Assembly: GCA_934446485.1 (NCBI GenBank)
Contig: CAKSEM010000072.1
Location: 1 to 7,138 of the forward strand
DNA: 7,138 bases
Origin: an uncultured Eubacteriales bacterium
GTDB lineage: Bacteria > Bacillota > Clostridia > Oscillospirales > CAG-272
Reading direction: 5' to 3'
Positions within the stretch are counted from its first letter, which is position 1. Every line of letters begins with the position of its first letter. The position numbers and the translations under genes are program-made. Below are positions 1-6,511 of this stretch, piece by piece. Under the pieces are notes generated by a model. It saw only the letters and a program-made list of their open reading frames with translations. It made no database searches and had not been told where the DNA came from.

Positions 1-555
1 TATTGCCTCGTCAAATTTGTCGCCCGCAACCTTGATGGATTCGGAGACGACGACACCGCCGAGCGACGTGACGGCAATATCCGTCGTGCCGCCGCCTATA
101 TCGACGACCATGTGACCGTTGGGCTGTGAGATATCGATCCCTGCCCCTATCGCAGCTGCGACCGGCTCTTCAATGAGGTACGTGCGCTTTGCACCCGCTT
201 GCGTTGCGGCATCGACCACGGCGCGCTCCTCGACTTCGGTTATTCCGGACGGAACGCATATTATGACGCGCGGCTTAAAGATTATCGAGCTGCCGCACGC
301 ACGCTTTATGAAGTACTGTATCATGCGGAGCGTTACGTCGTACTGGCTTATAACGCCGTCGCGCAGCGGGCGGATCGCGGTTATATTTCCGGGTGTTCGC
401 CCAAGCATCTGCTGAGCGGCGCGTCCGACCTTCAGTATCCGATCGGTATTCTTGTCAATAGCGACGACCGAAGGCTCCTTAAGAACGATTCCGCGTCCCT
501 TGACATACACGAGAACGGTTGCCGTTCCTAGATCGATCCCGATATCCTTTCCCAT
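1..555 (-). CDS. mreB: MreB/Mbl-type rod shape-determining actin homologue (N-terminal 185 residues, C-terminus outside window)
   Basis: This is a bacterial actin that polymerises on the inner face of the membrane and guides the cell-wall elongation machinery. Reading the minus strand, I see the phosphate-1 motif DIGIDLGTATVLVYVKG near residues 4-19, GRTPGNITAIRPLRDGVI around 54-71, VCVPSGITEVEERAV in the middle, EEPVAAAIGAG at 129-139 and the phosphate-2 motif VVDIGGGTTDIAV at 150-162. The frame is open to the window edge, so roughly the C-terminal half is missing (the family is usually about 330-350 residues). The ATG at 553-555 is preceded by AGAGGT at 562-567. The wording (DIGIDLGTA, KGIVLKEPSVVAIDKN, DISQPNGHMVVDIGGGTTDIAV) is closer to Mbl-like paralogues than to classical MreB, so the paralogue is unsure although the family is certain. 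The position normally held by Asn in GTAN is Thr13 here. It is transcribed divergently from the ABC operon. Confidence 0.96.
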   Translation of the reverse strand, partial: MGKDIGIDLGTATVLVYVKGRGIVLKEPSVVAIDKNTDRILKVGRAAQQMLGRTPGNITAIRPLRDGVISQYDVTLRMIQYFIKRACGSSIIFKPRVIICVPSGITEVEERAVVDAATQAGAKRTYLIEEPVAAAIGAGIDISQPNGHMVVDIGGGTTDIAVTSLGGVVVSESIKVAGDKFDEAI

Positions 556-618
556 TATGTTACCTCTGCTGTATCATTAAATCTGCTGATAGTATCACCG
601 AATAAACAATTCACATCA

Positions 619-647
619 ATTATACTACACATCTTGTATTTTTGCAA
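619..647 (-). promoter_or_regulatory. Housekeeping sigma-A-type promoter for the mreB-family gene
   Basis: On the minus strand there is a -35 box TTGCAA (642-647), a 17-nt spacer and a perfect -10 box TATAAT (619-624). Transcription would start near 611-613, giving a leader of about 57 nt before the ATG at 555. Boxes and spacing are near consensus; no competing arrangement is as good. Whether it is the main promoter is inferred. Confidence 0.8.
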
Positions 648-816
648 CGGTAGAAGTGGGATTTTTTCATTAGAGAAGGCAAGAAACTCACCCGTTGGCA
701 TTTTACTGCTGCATTTTAGGCGAAAACAGCCATAGTTCATAGTCTGTTAAAAACTTTGTGGTAGCATATCCCTTGGTTTTCAGAGATATATCTCACAATA
801 TGAGGAGGAAAAAATC
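648..816 (+). promoter_or_regulatory. Upstream region of the Gld-type ABC operon with palindrome and possible extended -10
   Basis: This noncoding stretch must hold the promoter of the ABC operon, but no consensus pair stands out. The best candidate is an extended -10, TG-G-TAGCAT at 759-767, without a good -35. A perfect 12-bp palindrome, GAGATATATCTC, lies at 783-794, eight bases before the ribosome site, and could be an operator or part of the leader. An open frame on the minus strand (555-740) has no family resemblance, overlaps the mreB promoter and is not taken as a gene. Confidence 0.35.
803..808 (+). promoter_or_regulatory. Ribosome binding site that fixes the TTG start of the ABC ATPase
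   Basis: A full AGGAGG sits eight bases before TTG at 817-819. The only nearby ATG (800-802) overlaps this site and its frame meets TGA after a few codons, so TTG is the supported start. Confidence 0.85.
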
Positions 817-1914
817 TTGATAGAAGTAAAAAATCTCGTCAAGCGTTACGGCTCGAACGAGGCGTTGCACGGTATCAGCTTTACATTTGAGAGCAACCGT
901 GTTTACGGCTTTCTCGGACCGAACGGCGCCGGCAAATCCACAACGATGAATATTATCACCGGCTGCCTTGCGGCGACTGACGGTGAGGTCAGCGTAAACG
1001 GGCATGACATATTTGAAGAACCGCGTGAGGCAAAGCGCGCGATAGGTTATCTGCCCGAGCAGCCGCCGCTCTATAACGATATGACCCCGGAGGAGTATCT
1101 GCGTTACGTCGGACGCGCGAAGGGATTGCGTCGCGGGGAGCTTTCCGCTGATGTCGAATCTGTTATAAAACGTACGGGTATTGACGACGTGCGCGGAAGA
1201 CTTATAAAGAATCTTTCTAAAGGATACCGTCAGCGCGTAGGAATTGCTCAGGCGCTTTTGGCGTCTCCCGAGATCATAATTCTCGACGAGCCGACTGTCG
1301 GCCTCGATCCTAAGCAGATAATCGAGATACGTGAGCTTATCCGCTCGCTCGGTGAGGATCATACCGTGATCCTCTCGAGCCACATACTGAGCGAGGTCAG
1401 CGAGGTGTGTGACTATGCCGTTATCATATCCGGCGGGCGAATCGTCGCGTCCGATACGATCGAAAACCTCACTACAATGTCCGGCGGAGCATCAGTTATA
1501 GATCTCGACGTCAGAGGCAGCGAGGATGATGTGCGGAGCGTGCTTTCTGACGTTGTCGGCGTGTCGTCGTACGATGCGCGTCTGCACGATGAAGCGGTAC
1601 ATGTGCGCATAGAATGTACGTCCGGCGAGGACATCAGAGATGTGCTCTTCACGGCATTTGCCGCGCGGCACCTGCCTATCATATCAATGAATTACGAGGA
1701 GACTACGCTTGAGCGCGTATTCCTCGAGCTTACGTCAGCCGATGCTTCCGAAACCGATAATCACGGACCGGCGGACGGCGAGCGCTCTGATGAGACGGGC
1801 GCAGCGGAGGACGCCGAGTCTGCCGACCGTGTTGAGAGTGACGCCGGCTCAGGCAGTGACGGCGACGAATACGAGCCGCATTTTGACACCGAGATCGGAG
1901 GCGATAGTAAATGA
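817..1914 (+). CDS. GldA/NatA-type ABC transporter ATP-binding protein with acidic C-terminal tail
   Basis: This is the cytoplasmic ATPase of an ABC-2-type membrane machine; it hydrolyses ATP to drive the permease encoded next. All nucleotide-binding motifs are intact in 365 residues: Walker A GPNGAGKST (34-42), Q-loop Gln82 in YLPEQPPLYNDMT, signature LSKGYRQR (133-140), Walker B IIILDEP (153-159), D-loop GLDP (162-165) and switch His189 in SSHILSEV. A C-terminal domain of about 90 residues, ending with the EETTLERVFLELT motif typical of GldA-like ATPases, follows. The last 58 residues (308-365) are low-complexity and strongly acidic: 20 Asp/Glu against 3 Lys/Arg. The start is TTG with AGGAGG eight bases upstream. 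The stop overlaps the permease start by four bases (ATGA), indicating translational coupling. The substrate cannot be read from the sequence. Confidence 0.95.
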   Translation: MIEVKNLVKRYGSNEALHGISFTFESNRVYGFLGPNGAGKSTTMNIITGCLAATDGEVSVNGHDIFEEPREAKRAIGYLPEQPPLYNDMTPEEYLRYVGRAKGLRRGELSADVESVIKRTGIDDVRGRLIKNLSKGYRQRVGIAQALLASPEIIILDEPTVGLDPKQIIEIRELIRSLGEDHTVILSSHILSEVSEVCDYAVIISGGRIVASDTIENLTTMSGGASVIDLDVRGSEDDVRSVLSDVVGVSSYDARLHDEAVHVRIECTSGEDIRDVLFTAFAARHLPIISMNYEETTLERVFLELTSADASETDNHGPADGERSDETGAAEDAESADRVESDAGSGSDGDEYEPHFDTEIGGDSK

Positions 1915-2777
1915 GTGCACAGTACAGAAAAGAGATAAAATCGTTTGCCTGCAATATGACCGGTGCAGTATTTACGGTGCTGGTGCTGGTTCTTACAGCA
2001 ATATTTGCAACGGCATACAACTTCCGCGGAGGATATCCTAACTTTGAGTATGCTCTTTCCAATGTAACGTTTATCCTATTCCTCGCGGTTCCGATACTTA
2101 CGATGAGGTCCTTTGCAGAGGAGAGAAGTCAGAAGACGGATCAGCTTCTGTATTCGCTGCCCGTCGGTATGCCGCGTATCGTCCTCGGCAAGTACCTTGC
2201 GATGGTTACGGTATTCGGCGTGTCGGTCGCGTTCATGTGCATCTATCCCCTTATTTTGTCGATGTACGGAACGGTCAACTTTGCATCTGCCTACAGTGCG
2301 ATATTCGGTTTCTTCCTTCTCGGATGCGTTCTCATAGCGATAGGAATGTTCATTTCCACGCTGACCGAGAGTCAGGTTATCGCTGCAGTTATCACATTCG
2401 GTACGTTTATTATCATCTATCTTCTCCGCTCACTTGCAAACTTCATTCCGACGAGTGCTTCGGCTACTCTCTGGTGCTTTGTGTTCCTTGCCGTGATAGC
2501 GGGGATAGTCATCTACGTGTTGCTGAAGAATTCCGTTGCGGCAACGGCTGCGAGTGCGGCAATAATAGTAGCTGTAACGATCGTCTATTTCGTAAAGAGC
2601 GAGCTTCTTGAGGGACTCTTCCCGAATATTTTGAAGCAGCTTGCCGTATTCGACCGACTCAGCACGTTTACGGAGCAGGGAATATTTGATATCAGCGGCG
2701 TTGTGTACTATCTTACCGCTATCGGTCTGTTCGTCTACTTTACCGTGCGTTCCATGGAAAAGAGACGTTGGGCGTGA
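1911..2777 (+). CDS. ABC-2 type permease, GldF-like
   Basis: This is the integral membrane subunit that pairs with the ATPase encoded just upstream. The 288-residue protein is hydrophobic, with about seven or eight likely membrane segments, roughly at residues 17-37, 47-66, 93-118, 126-150, 155-175, 186-206, 210-230 and 262-282. After the second segment comes ILTMRSFAEERSQKTDQLLYSLPV, which matches the conserved TMR-FAEE-RxxxTxxLL-S-PV signature of ABC-2/GldF permeases just before the coupling region. The ATG overlaps the ATPase stop (ATGA), with GGAGG at 1897-1901. The protein ends in a positively charged MEKRRWA tail, probably cytoplasmic. One permease gene is present, so the transporter core may be a permease homodimer, or the GldG-like protein supplies the partner; that is inference. 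Confidence 0.93.
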   Translation: MSAQYRKEIKSFACNMTGAVFTVLVLVLTAIFATAYNFRGGYPNFEYALSNVTFILFLAVPILTMRSFAEERSQKTDQLLYSLPVGMPRIVLGKYLAMVTVFGVSVAFMCIYPLILSMYGTVNFASAYSAIFGFFLLGCVLIAIGMFISTLTESQVIAAVITFGTFIIIYLLRSLANFIPTSASATLWCFVFLAVIAGIVIYVLLKNSVAATAASAAIIVAVTIVYFVKSELLEGLFPNILKQLAVFDRLSTFTEQGIFDISGVVYYLTAIGLFVYFTVRSMEKRRWA

Positions 2778-2802
2778 TTGTGACACGAGAAAGGACAGAG
2801 AG

Positions 2803-4284
2803 ATGAATAAAGAAAATAAACTTCACAAGGCGAACCTGAGACGTCTGAAAATCGGTTCGGTGGGGATCGCGACGACTCTTGTGATAATCGTGATCGCGGT
2901 CGTTATAAATCTTATAGTGTCCGCTCTGCCGACGACGTTGACGCATATCAGCACCGATAAGGATGATCTGTATTCCACGGGAGAGGAGACGTCTGCGATC
3001 GTCGATTCACTGACGCGAGACGTGACTTTTTACCTGATCGCCGAGCGCGGCAGCGAGAACGCCGTGATCGAAGAACTGTTGTCAAGATACGACGGAATGT
3101 CCGGAAAGATACACATAAAGACGGTTGATCCGGCGGAGAATCCCGCGTTTACGTCGAAATACACAAAAGATCAGGTTGCGTCAAACAGTGTGATAGTTGA
3201 GAGTGACCTGCGCTCTACGGTCGTGCCGAACGAAAAGATATTCACGACCCAATATACTCAGGAAGAGTATATGATGATGTACTACTACGGTCAGCAGCCG
3301 CAGGGAACTAAGTATTTCAACGGTGAGATGATGTTTACGTCTGCCATTGACTATGTGACACGCGAGACGCTGCCTACGGTATATACCCTTGAGGGCCACG
3401 GTGAGGCTGAGCTTGATTCAAACTATCTCGAATATATCGAGAACGAAAACCTTGCAACTGCAGGCGTAAATCTTCTCGGTGCCGATGCCGTGCCCGAGGA
3501 TTGCCGCACACTTCTGATTGCAAATCCGACATCCGACATTTCCGAAGATGAAGCAGACAAGATCACATCATACATGGCAGCGGGCGGAGACGTGGTTCTC
3601 GTGACGGATTTTCTGACGTTTTCCGATGAAAAGATGCCGAATATTGCAAAGGTAGCTGCTGCCGCGGGTCTTTCGGGAACTGCGGGCGTTGTGATCGAGG
3701 GCGATCAGAACCGTTACTATCAACAGCCGTATATACTGATACCTGAGATCGTGTCGTCGGAAAGCGGGATCACATCGCTTCTCGGCAGTGACAATATAAA
3801 CACGCTCTTCTGGGGAGCACACGGCATCAAAGCTGCCGACGGAACTGCGGCAACTGTGACACCGATAGTCAGAACATCTGGAGATGCTGAGGTCAAGTCA
3901 GTAACCGAAGCGGGCGAGATCGTAGACAGAGAGGACTCTGCAGGTAAAGAGCAGTCGATGGTCGGCGCGATGTCCGAAACTGAGACTGCGGACGGAACAT
4001 TCGGAGAGAGCAGTCGGTTCGTGTGGTACTCATCGTCCTCGATCATAGATATTCAGGCTGCCAATTATGTCGGAGAGGGAAATATCCGCCTCTTCGTTTC
4101 GTCGCTGAACTACCTCTGCGGCAGCACGGCGACCGTATCTATACTCGGCAAATCTCAGACTATAGAGCCTCTTACGATGAGTGAGGGTGCATCGAGTATA
4201 TGGACCGGCGTTATGACGGTTACGGTTCCGTTGATAGTTCTTATAGCGGGAGTGTTCGTATGGCTCCGTCGCCGCCGCAAATAA
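2803..4284 (+). CDS. GldG-like ABC transporter auxiliary protein (membrane-anchored, large extracytoplasmic domain)
   Basis: This appears to be the auxiliary component of the Gld-type ABC system. The 493-residue product has a basic N-terminus, a membrane segment at about 18-42, a long extracytoplasmic region and a C-terminal membrane segment at about 468-488 ending in RRRRK. The N-terminal domain shows the GldG/ABC_transp_aux pattern: DVTFYLIAERG, then EELLSRYDGMSGKIHIKTVDP and NPAFTSKY (about 73-120), and later VYTLEGHGE (193-201), the GHGE hallmark of this family. I chose the ATG at 2803 because AAGGA lies at 2791-2795, seven bases upstream, and because the longer frame from 2641 would run through the permease gene without family resemblance. 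The gap to the permease is 25 bases. The domain is known from gliding-motility operons of Bacteroidota and from many non-gliding bacteria; its biochemical role is not established. An acidic, Ser/Thr-rich stretch (about 375-400) precedes the C-terminal part. Confidence 0.9.
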   Translation: MNKENKLHKANLRRLKIGSVGIATTLVIIVIAVVINLIVSALPTTLTHISTDKDDLYSTGEETSAIVDSLTRDVTFYLIAERGSENAVIEELLSRYDGMSGKIHIKTVDPAENPAFTSKYTKDQVASNSVIVESDLRSTVVPNEKIFTTQYTQEEYMMMYYYGQQPQGTKYFNGEMMFTSAIDYVTRETLPTVYTLEGHGEAELDSNYLEYIENENLATAGVNLLGADAVPEDCRTLLIANPTSDISEDEADKITSYMAAGGDVVLVTDFLTFSDEKMPNIAKVAAAAGLSGTAGVVIEGDQNRYYQQPYILIPEIVSSESGITSLLGSDNINTLFWGAHGIKAADGTAATVTPIVRTSGDAEVKSVTEAGEIVDREDSAGKEQSMVGAMSETETADGTFGESSRFVWYSSSSIIDIQAANYVGEGNIRLFVSSLNYLCGSTATVSILGKSQTIEPLTMSEGASSIWTGVMTVTVPLIVLIAGVFVWLRRRRK

Positions 4285-4303
4285 CGGCTGAACGGAGGAC
4301 CTC

Positions 4304-5287
4304 ATGAATAAAAAGAAACTAATAATGCTTGCAGTGCTCGTTCTTGTGATGGCGGCGCTCATCAGTGCGTATCTTGTGATATCGTCGGTTAATCGTGCCA
4401 AAGAAGAGCGCGAGGCTGCGGAGTCGGCGGCGGAGGAAGCCGGAGTCCCGCTGTTCTCCATGACAGCTGATGACATAATCGGATACACCTATGAAAAGAG
4501 CGGCGTTGCGGTTTCCGTAGAGAAGGTCGGAGACGAGTGGCAGTTGTCAGACGACGGCAAATTTCCGCTGAAGCAGAGTACGGCTGAGAGTATCGCGGCA
4601 GGGATCGCATCCCTCTCGACGCTCCGTACGGTTGATGGAGACGAGGCTGATTTCGGACTTGACGAACCGAGCCTTACCGTTTCGGTTGTCACCTCCGGAG
4701 GAGCTTCGTATAAAGTCGAGTTCGGAGACGTGAATACGTTCAATTCCAACACATATATTCGCTATAACGGCAGTGTTTATATGATCAAGGACGCTCTGTC
4801 ATCGCTCTGCAAGACGGATCGCTCCGCGCTTATCGATATTACCGATTCGATGCCGAGTGCGCTTTCCGCCGATGTCCTGACTTCCGTTCAGGTAACCGAT
4901 ACGGACGGCAGTACGACGACAATTTCGGATTCAGACGGCATGTCCGGGTTCTTCAACATAGTGAAAGGTGCCGTGACGTTTAAGGATTTTGCGGGTTACG
5001 GTCTTGATACCGATGAGCTTGACCGCTACGGCGTCGGAGACGGCGCGCTTTCGGTGACGTTCCGCTACAAGACGAGTGCTTCGTCAGACGGCACGGATAC
5101 AGGCGACACTCAGCTTGACGCATACTTCACGGTGCGTTTCGGTATAGGTGACGACGGAGAGTATTACTACGCGATGCCCGACGGTACGGTGACATACCGC
5201 ACGGATGAGAGCACATACCGCGAGATCTGTGATTATCTTGATTATACTGCTCCTGAAACTGAATCTGAGACTTCGGATGCGGTGTGA
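4304..5287 (+). CDS. DUF4340 domain-containing membrane-anchored protein
   Basis: The product has 327 residues. A short basic N-terminus and one membrane segment (about 6-27) are followed by a charged Glu/Ala-rich linker (31-46), then the DUF4340 region from about 57. Recognisable elements are the strand pattern ending in DEWQLSD with Trp79, the helix STAESIAAGIASLSTLRTV, the FGLDEP motif (117-122), and VEFGDVNTFNSNTYIRYNGSVYMI. Proteins of this type recur directly after GldG-like genes and are thought to be accessory parts of that ABC system; the molecular role is unknown. The ATG has GGAGG at 4294-4298, five bases upstream, and lies 19 bases after the previous stop, so it is the last gene of the operon. 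The C-terminus is acidic (ETESETSDAV). The probable topology, one anchor with an extracytoplasmic domain, is inferred. Confidence 0.88.
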   Translation: MNKKKLIMLAVLVLVMAALISAYLVISSVNRAKEEREAAESAAEEAGVPLFSMTADDIIGYTYEKSGVAVSVEKVGDEWQLSDDGKFPLKQSTAESIAAGIASLSTLRTVDGDEADFGLDEPSLTVSVVTSGGASYKVEFGDVNTFNSNTYIRYNGSVYMIKDALSSLCKTDRSALIDITDSMPSALSADVLTSVQVTDTDGSTTTISDSDGMSGFFNIVKGAVTFKDFAGYGLDTDELDRYGVGDGALSVTFRYKTSASSDGTDTGDTQLDAYFTVRFGIGDDGEYYYAMPDGTVTYRTDESTYREICDYLDYTAPETESETSDAV

Positions 5288-5290
5288 GTC

Positions 5291-5308
5291 AAATACTGCG
5301 GAGTATTT
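5291..5308 (+). other. Small perfect hairpin just after the operon stop codon
   Basis: AAATACT (5291-5297) and AGTATTT (5302-5308) form a perfect 7-bp stem with the tetraloop GCGG, three bases after the DUF4340 stop. It sits directly before the main terminator stem, so the 3' end of the operon transcript would carry two consecutive hairpins. A role in 3'-end stability is possible but only inferred. Confidence 0.5.
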
Positions 5309-5309
5309 A

Positions 5310-5340
5310 ATGAGACGGGGGATCCTCCCGTCTCATTTTT
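5310..5340 (+). terminator. Rho-independent terminator of the Gld-type ABC operon
   Basis: ATGAGACGGG (5310-5319) pairs perfectly with CCCGTCTCAT (5327-5336) around a 7-nt loop, and is followed by a run of T to 5340. It lies 22 bases after the DUF4340 stop and separates the ABC operon from the phosphatase gene. Confidence 0.93.
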
Positions 5341-5463
5341 CGTATACGGTATCGGATATATTCCGGCACGCCACGCCGGACTGTGCGGAGTATTGCAGGT
5401 TTAGTATAATATCGCCGAAATCTGAAAAAATTCGGTTTTTCGGTGGAAGAATCGTGTTTCGTA
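5341..5463 (+). promoter_or_regulatory. Structured intergenic leader with an upstream TATAAT box
   Basis: Between the operon terminator and the HAD promoter I see a perfect 6-bp stem, TCCGGC (5362-5367) with GCCGGA (5375-5380), loop 7 nt. A first TATAAT box lies at 5405-5410 with no clear -35. A weak CCGAA (5415-5419)/TTCGG (5431-5435) stem followed by TTTTT resembles a small attenuator. No coding frame with family resemblance is seen. A function as leader or small RNA is conjecture. Confidence 0.3.
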
Positions 5464-5472
5464 TGGTATAAT
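5464..5472 (+). promoter_or_regulatory. Extended -10 promoter of the HAD phosphatase gene
   Basis: TG-G-TATAAT at 5464-5472 is a perfect extended -10 element, which can work without a good -35; the -35 position (about 5444-5449) is poor. Transcription would begin near 5479, about 64 nt before the preferred ATG at 5543. Confidence 0.65.
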
Positions 5473-5542
5473 ATGTTCGGACGGGGGTCTGTGAGTGATT
5501 CACGGTACGCCAAAACTTAAAACACAAGAGGAACGGGTTGCA

Positions 5543-6355
5543 ATGACAAAAATATCTTCCATCGATTTCAATGAGAAAAAAGGCTTCATATGCGATATGG
5601 ACGGCGTGATTTATCACGGCAACCGCGTTTTGCCCGGTGTTGCCGAATTTATCAAATGGCTGCATGAAGAAAAGAAGGAGTATCTTTTTCTGACGAACAA
5701 CAGCGGGTATACTCCGCGTGAGCTCAATCAGAAGCTGGCACGCATGGGTCTCGATGTTCCGGAGGAACACTTTTACACAAGTGCGCTTGCCACAGCGGCT
5801 TTTCTTCGTGAGCAGGCGCCCGGCTGCTCGGTGTTCGCCATCGGCGAAGCGGGACTTCTGAATGCCCTGTATGATGCGGGAATTACGATGAACGATGTTA
5901 ATCCCGATTACGTTGTTGTCGGTGAGGGACGAACATATTCGCTTGATACTCTGACTAAGGCTACCAATCTCGTGATGGCGGGTGCAAGACTGATCGGTGC
6001 AAATTCCGATGTCTCGGGCCCCATTGAAAACGGCATTGCTCCCGCATGCCGCGCCCTCATCTCGCCGATCGAGATGGCTACCGGAAGAACGGCATACTTC
6101 TGCGGAAAACCCAATCCGCTCATGATGAGAACGGGGCTGCGTATGCTCCACTGCCACTCAGCGGAAGCGGTCATGGTCGGAGACCGAATGGATACAGATG
6201 TGATCTCAGGTATGGAATGCGGTATGTCTACAGTTCTGGTGCTATCGGGAGTTTCAACGACCGAAACACTGAAAACATACGCATACAGACCGAGCGTGAT
6301 ACTGAACGGAGTAGGCGATATTCCGGTTATGGCTGAGGCAAAAAAGAATAAATAA
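5543..6355 (+). CDS. HAD-IIA family (NagD-like) sugar/nucleotide phosphatase
   Basis: This is a cytoplasmic, Mg2+-dependent haloacid dehalogenase-fold hydrolase that probably removes phosphate from small phosphorylated metabolites; the substrate cannot be named. All catalytic motifs are present in 270 residues: motif I DMDGVIYHG with nucleophile Asp18 and acid/base Asp20, motif II FLTNNSG with Thr51, motif III Lys189 in CGKPNPLMM, and motif IV VGDRMDTDV with Asp214 and Asp219. The region of about 60-180 between motifs II and III fits the C2 cap of the NagD/p-nitrophenylphosphatase group. I prefer the ATG at 5543 because AGAGGA lies at 5527-5532 and the catalytic core follows at the usual distance. 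An in-frame GTG at 5495 would add 16 residues; it has a G-run upstream but little family support. The gene has its own promoter and terminator. Confidence 0.93.
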   Translation: MTKISSIDFNEKKGFICDMDGVIYHGNRVLPGVAEFIKWLHEEKKEYLFLTNNSGYTPRELNQKLARMGLDVPEEHFYTSALATAAFLREQAPGCSVFAIGEAGLLNALYDAGITMNDVNPDYVVVGEGRTYSLDTLTKATNLVMAGARLIGANSDVSGPIENGIAPACRALISPIEMATGRTAYFCGKPNPLMMRTGLRMLHCHSAEAVMVGDRMDTDVISGMECGMSTVLVLSGVSTTETLKTYAYRPSVILNGVGDIPVMAEAKKNK

Positions 6356-6360
6356 TACGG

Positions 6361-6396
6361 ATAACGGGAACGGCGGGTCGCCGTTCCCGTTATTTC
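6361..6396 (+). terminator. Strong stem-loop terminator after the HAD phosphatase
   Basis: ATAACGGGAACGGC (6361-6374) pairs perfectly over 14 bp with 6380-6393 around the loop GGGTC, five bases after the stop codon. The T run after the stem is short (three T), so termination may be incomplete or need Rho; the long GC-rich stem still makes it a likely terminator. Confidence 0.8.
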
Positions 6397-6465
6397 GAAG
6401 TGGCTGAGCGCTGAAACTCCTCTTTACCGTTTGAAGCCGTATGGTCTTAATTTCCCGACGATGAA

Positions 6466-6471
6466 TATAAT
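6466..6471 (+). promoter_or_regulatory. Probable -10 box of the YmxH-like gene
   Basis: TATAAT at 6466-6471 lies 40 bases before the GTG start, giving a leader of about 34 nt. No convincing -35 is seen at 16-18 nt spacing (TGGTCT at 6442-6447 is the nearest candidate). I see no clear sporulation sigma-factor consensus. The rest of 6397-6465 shows nothing recognisable. Confidence 0.45.
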
Positions 6472-6498
6472 TATATGTGAGTTATGCCAGTTTACTTC

Positions 6499-6504
6499 GG
6501 AGGT
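6499..6504 (+). promoter_or_regulatory. Ribosome binding site that fixes the GTG start of the YmxH-like gene
   Basis: GGAGGT is followed by seven bases and GTG at 6512-6514. This settles the start against longer in-frame options (TTG at 6431, ATG at 6461), which lack such a site and add residues foreign to the family. An in-frame GTG at 6503 overlaps the site itself. Confidence 0.85.
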
Positions 6505-6511
6505 GACAAAG

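Noticed and set aside
555..740. 61-residue minus-strand open frame upstream of the mreB-family gene
   Set aside because: It shows no recognisable family, overlaps the clear mreB promoter (619-647), and there is no matching evidence for a gene; treated as chance.
793..1383. 196-residue minus-strand open frame opposite the ABC ATPase
   Set aside because: It is the complement of a gene with intact Walker and signature motifs and shows no family pattern.
2641..2802. N-terminal extension of the GldG-like frame starting inside the permease gene
   Set aside because: The extra 54 residues overlap the permease in another frame and look unlike GldG; a ribosome site at 2791-2795 supports the ATG at 2803.
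5495..5542. Longer version of the HAD phosphatase from GTG at 5495
   Set aside because: Possible, but the added residues (ending EERVA) are not part of the family, and AGAGGA at 5527-5532 favours the ATG at 5543. Kept as an alternative only.
5333..6157. 274-residue minus-strand open frame opposite the phosphatase gene
   Set aside because: It is antisense to a gene with all HAD motifs, has no family pattern of its own, and crosses the terminator and promoter region.
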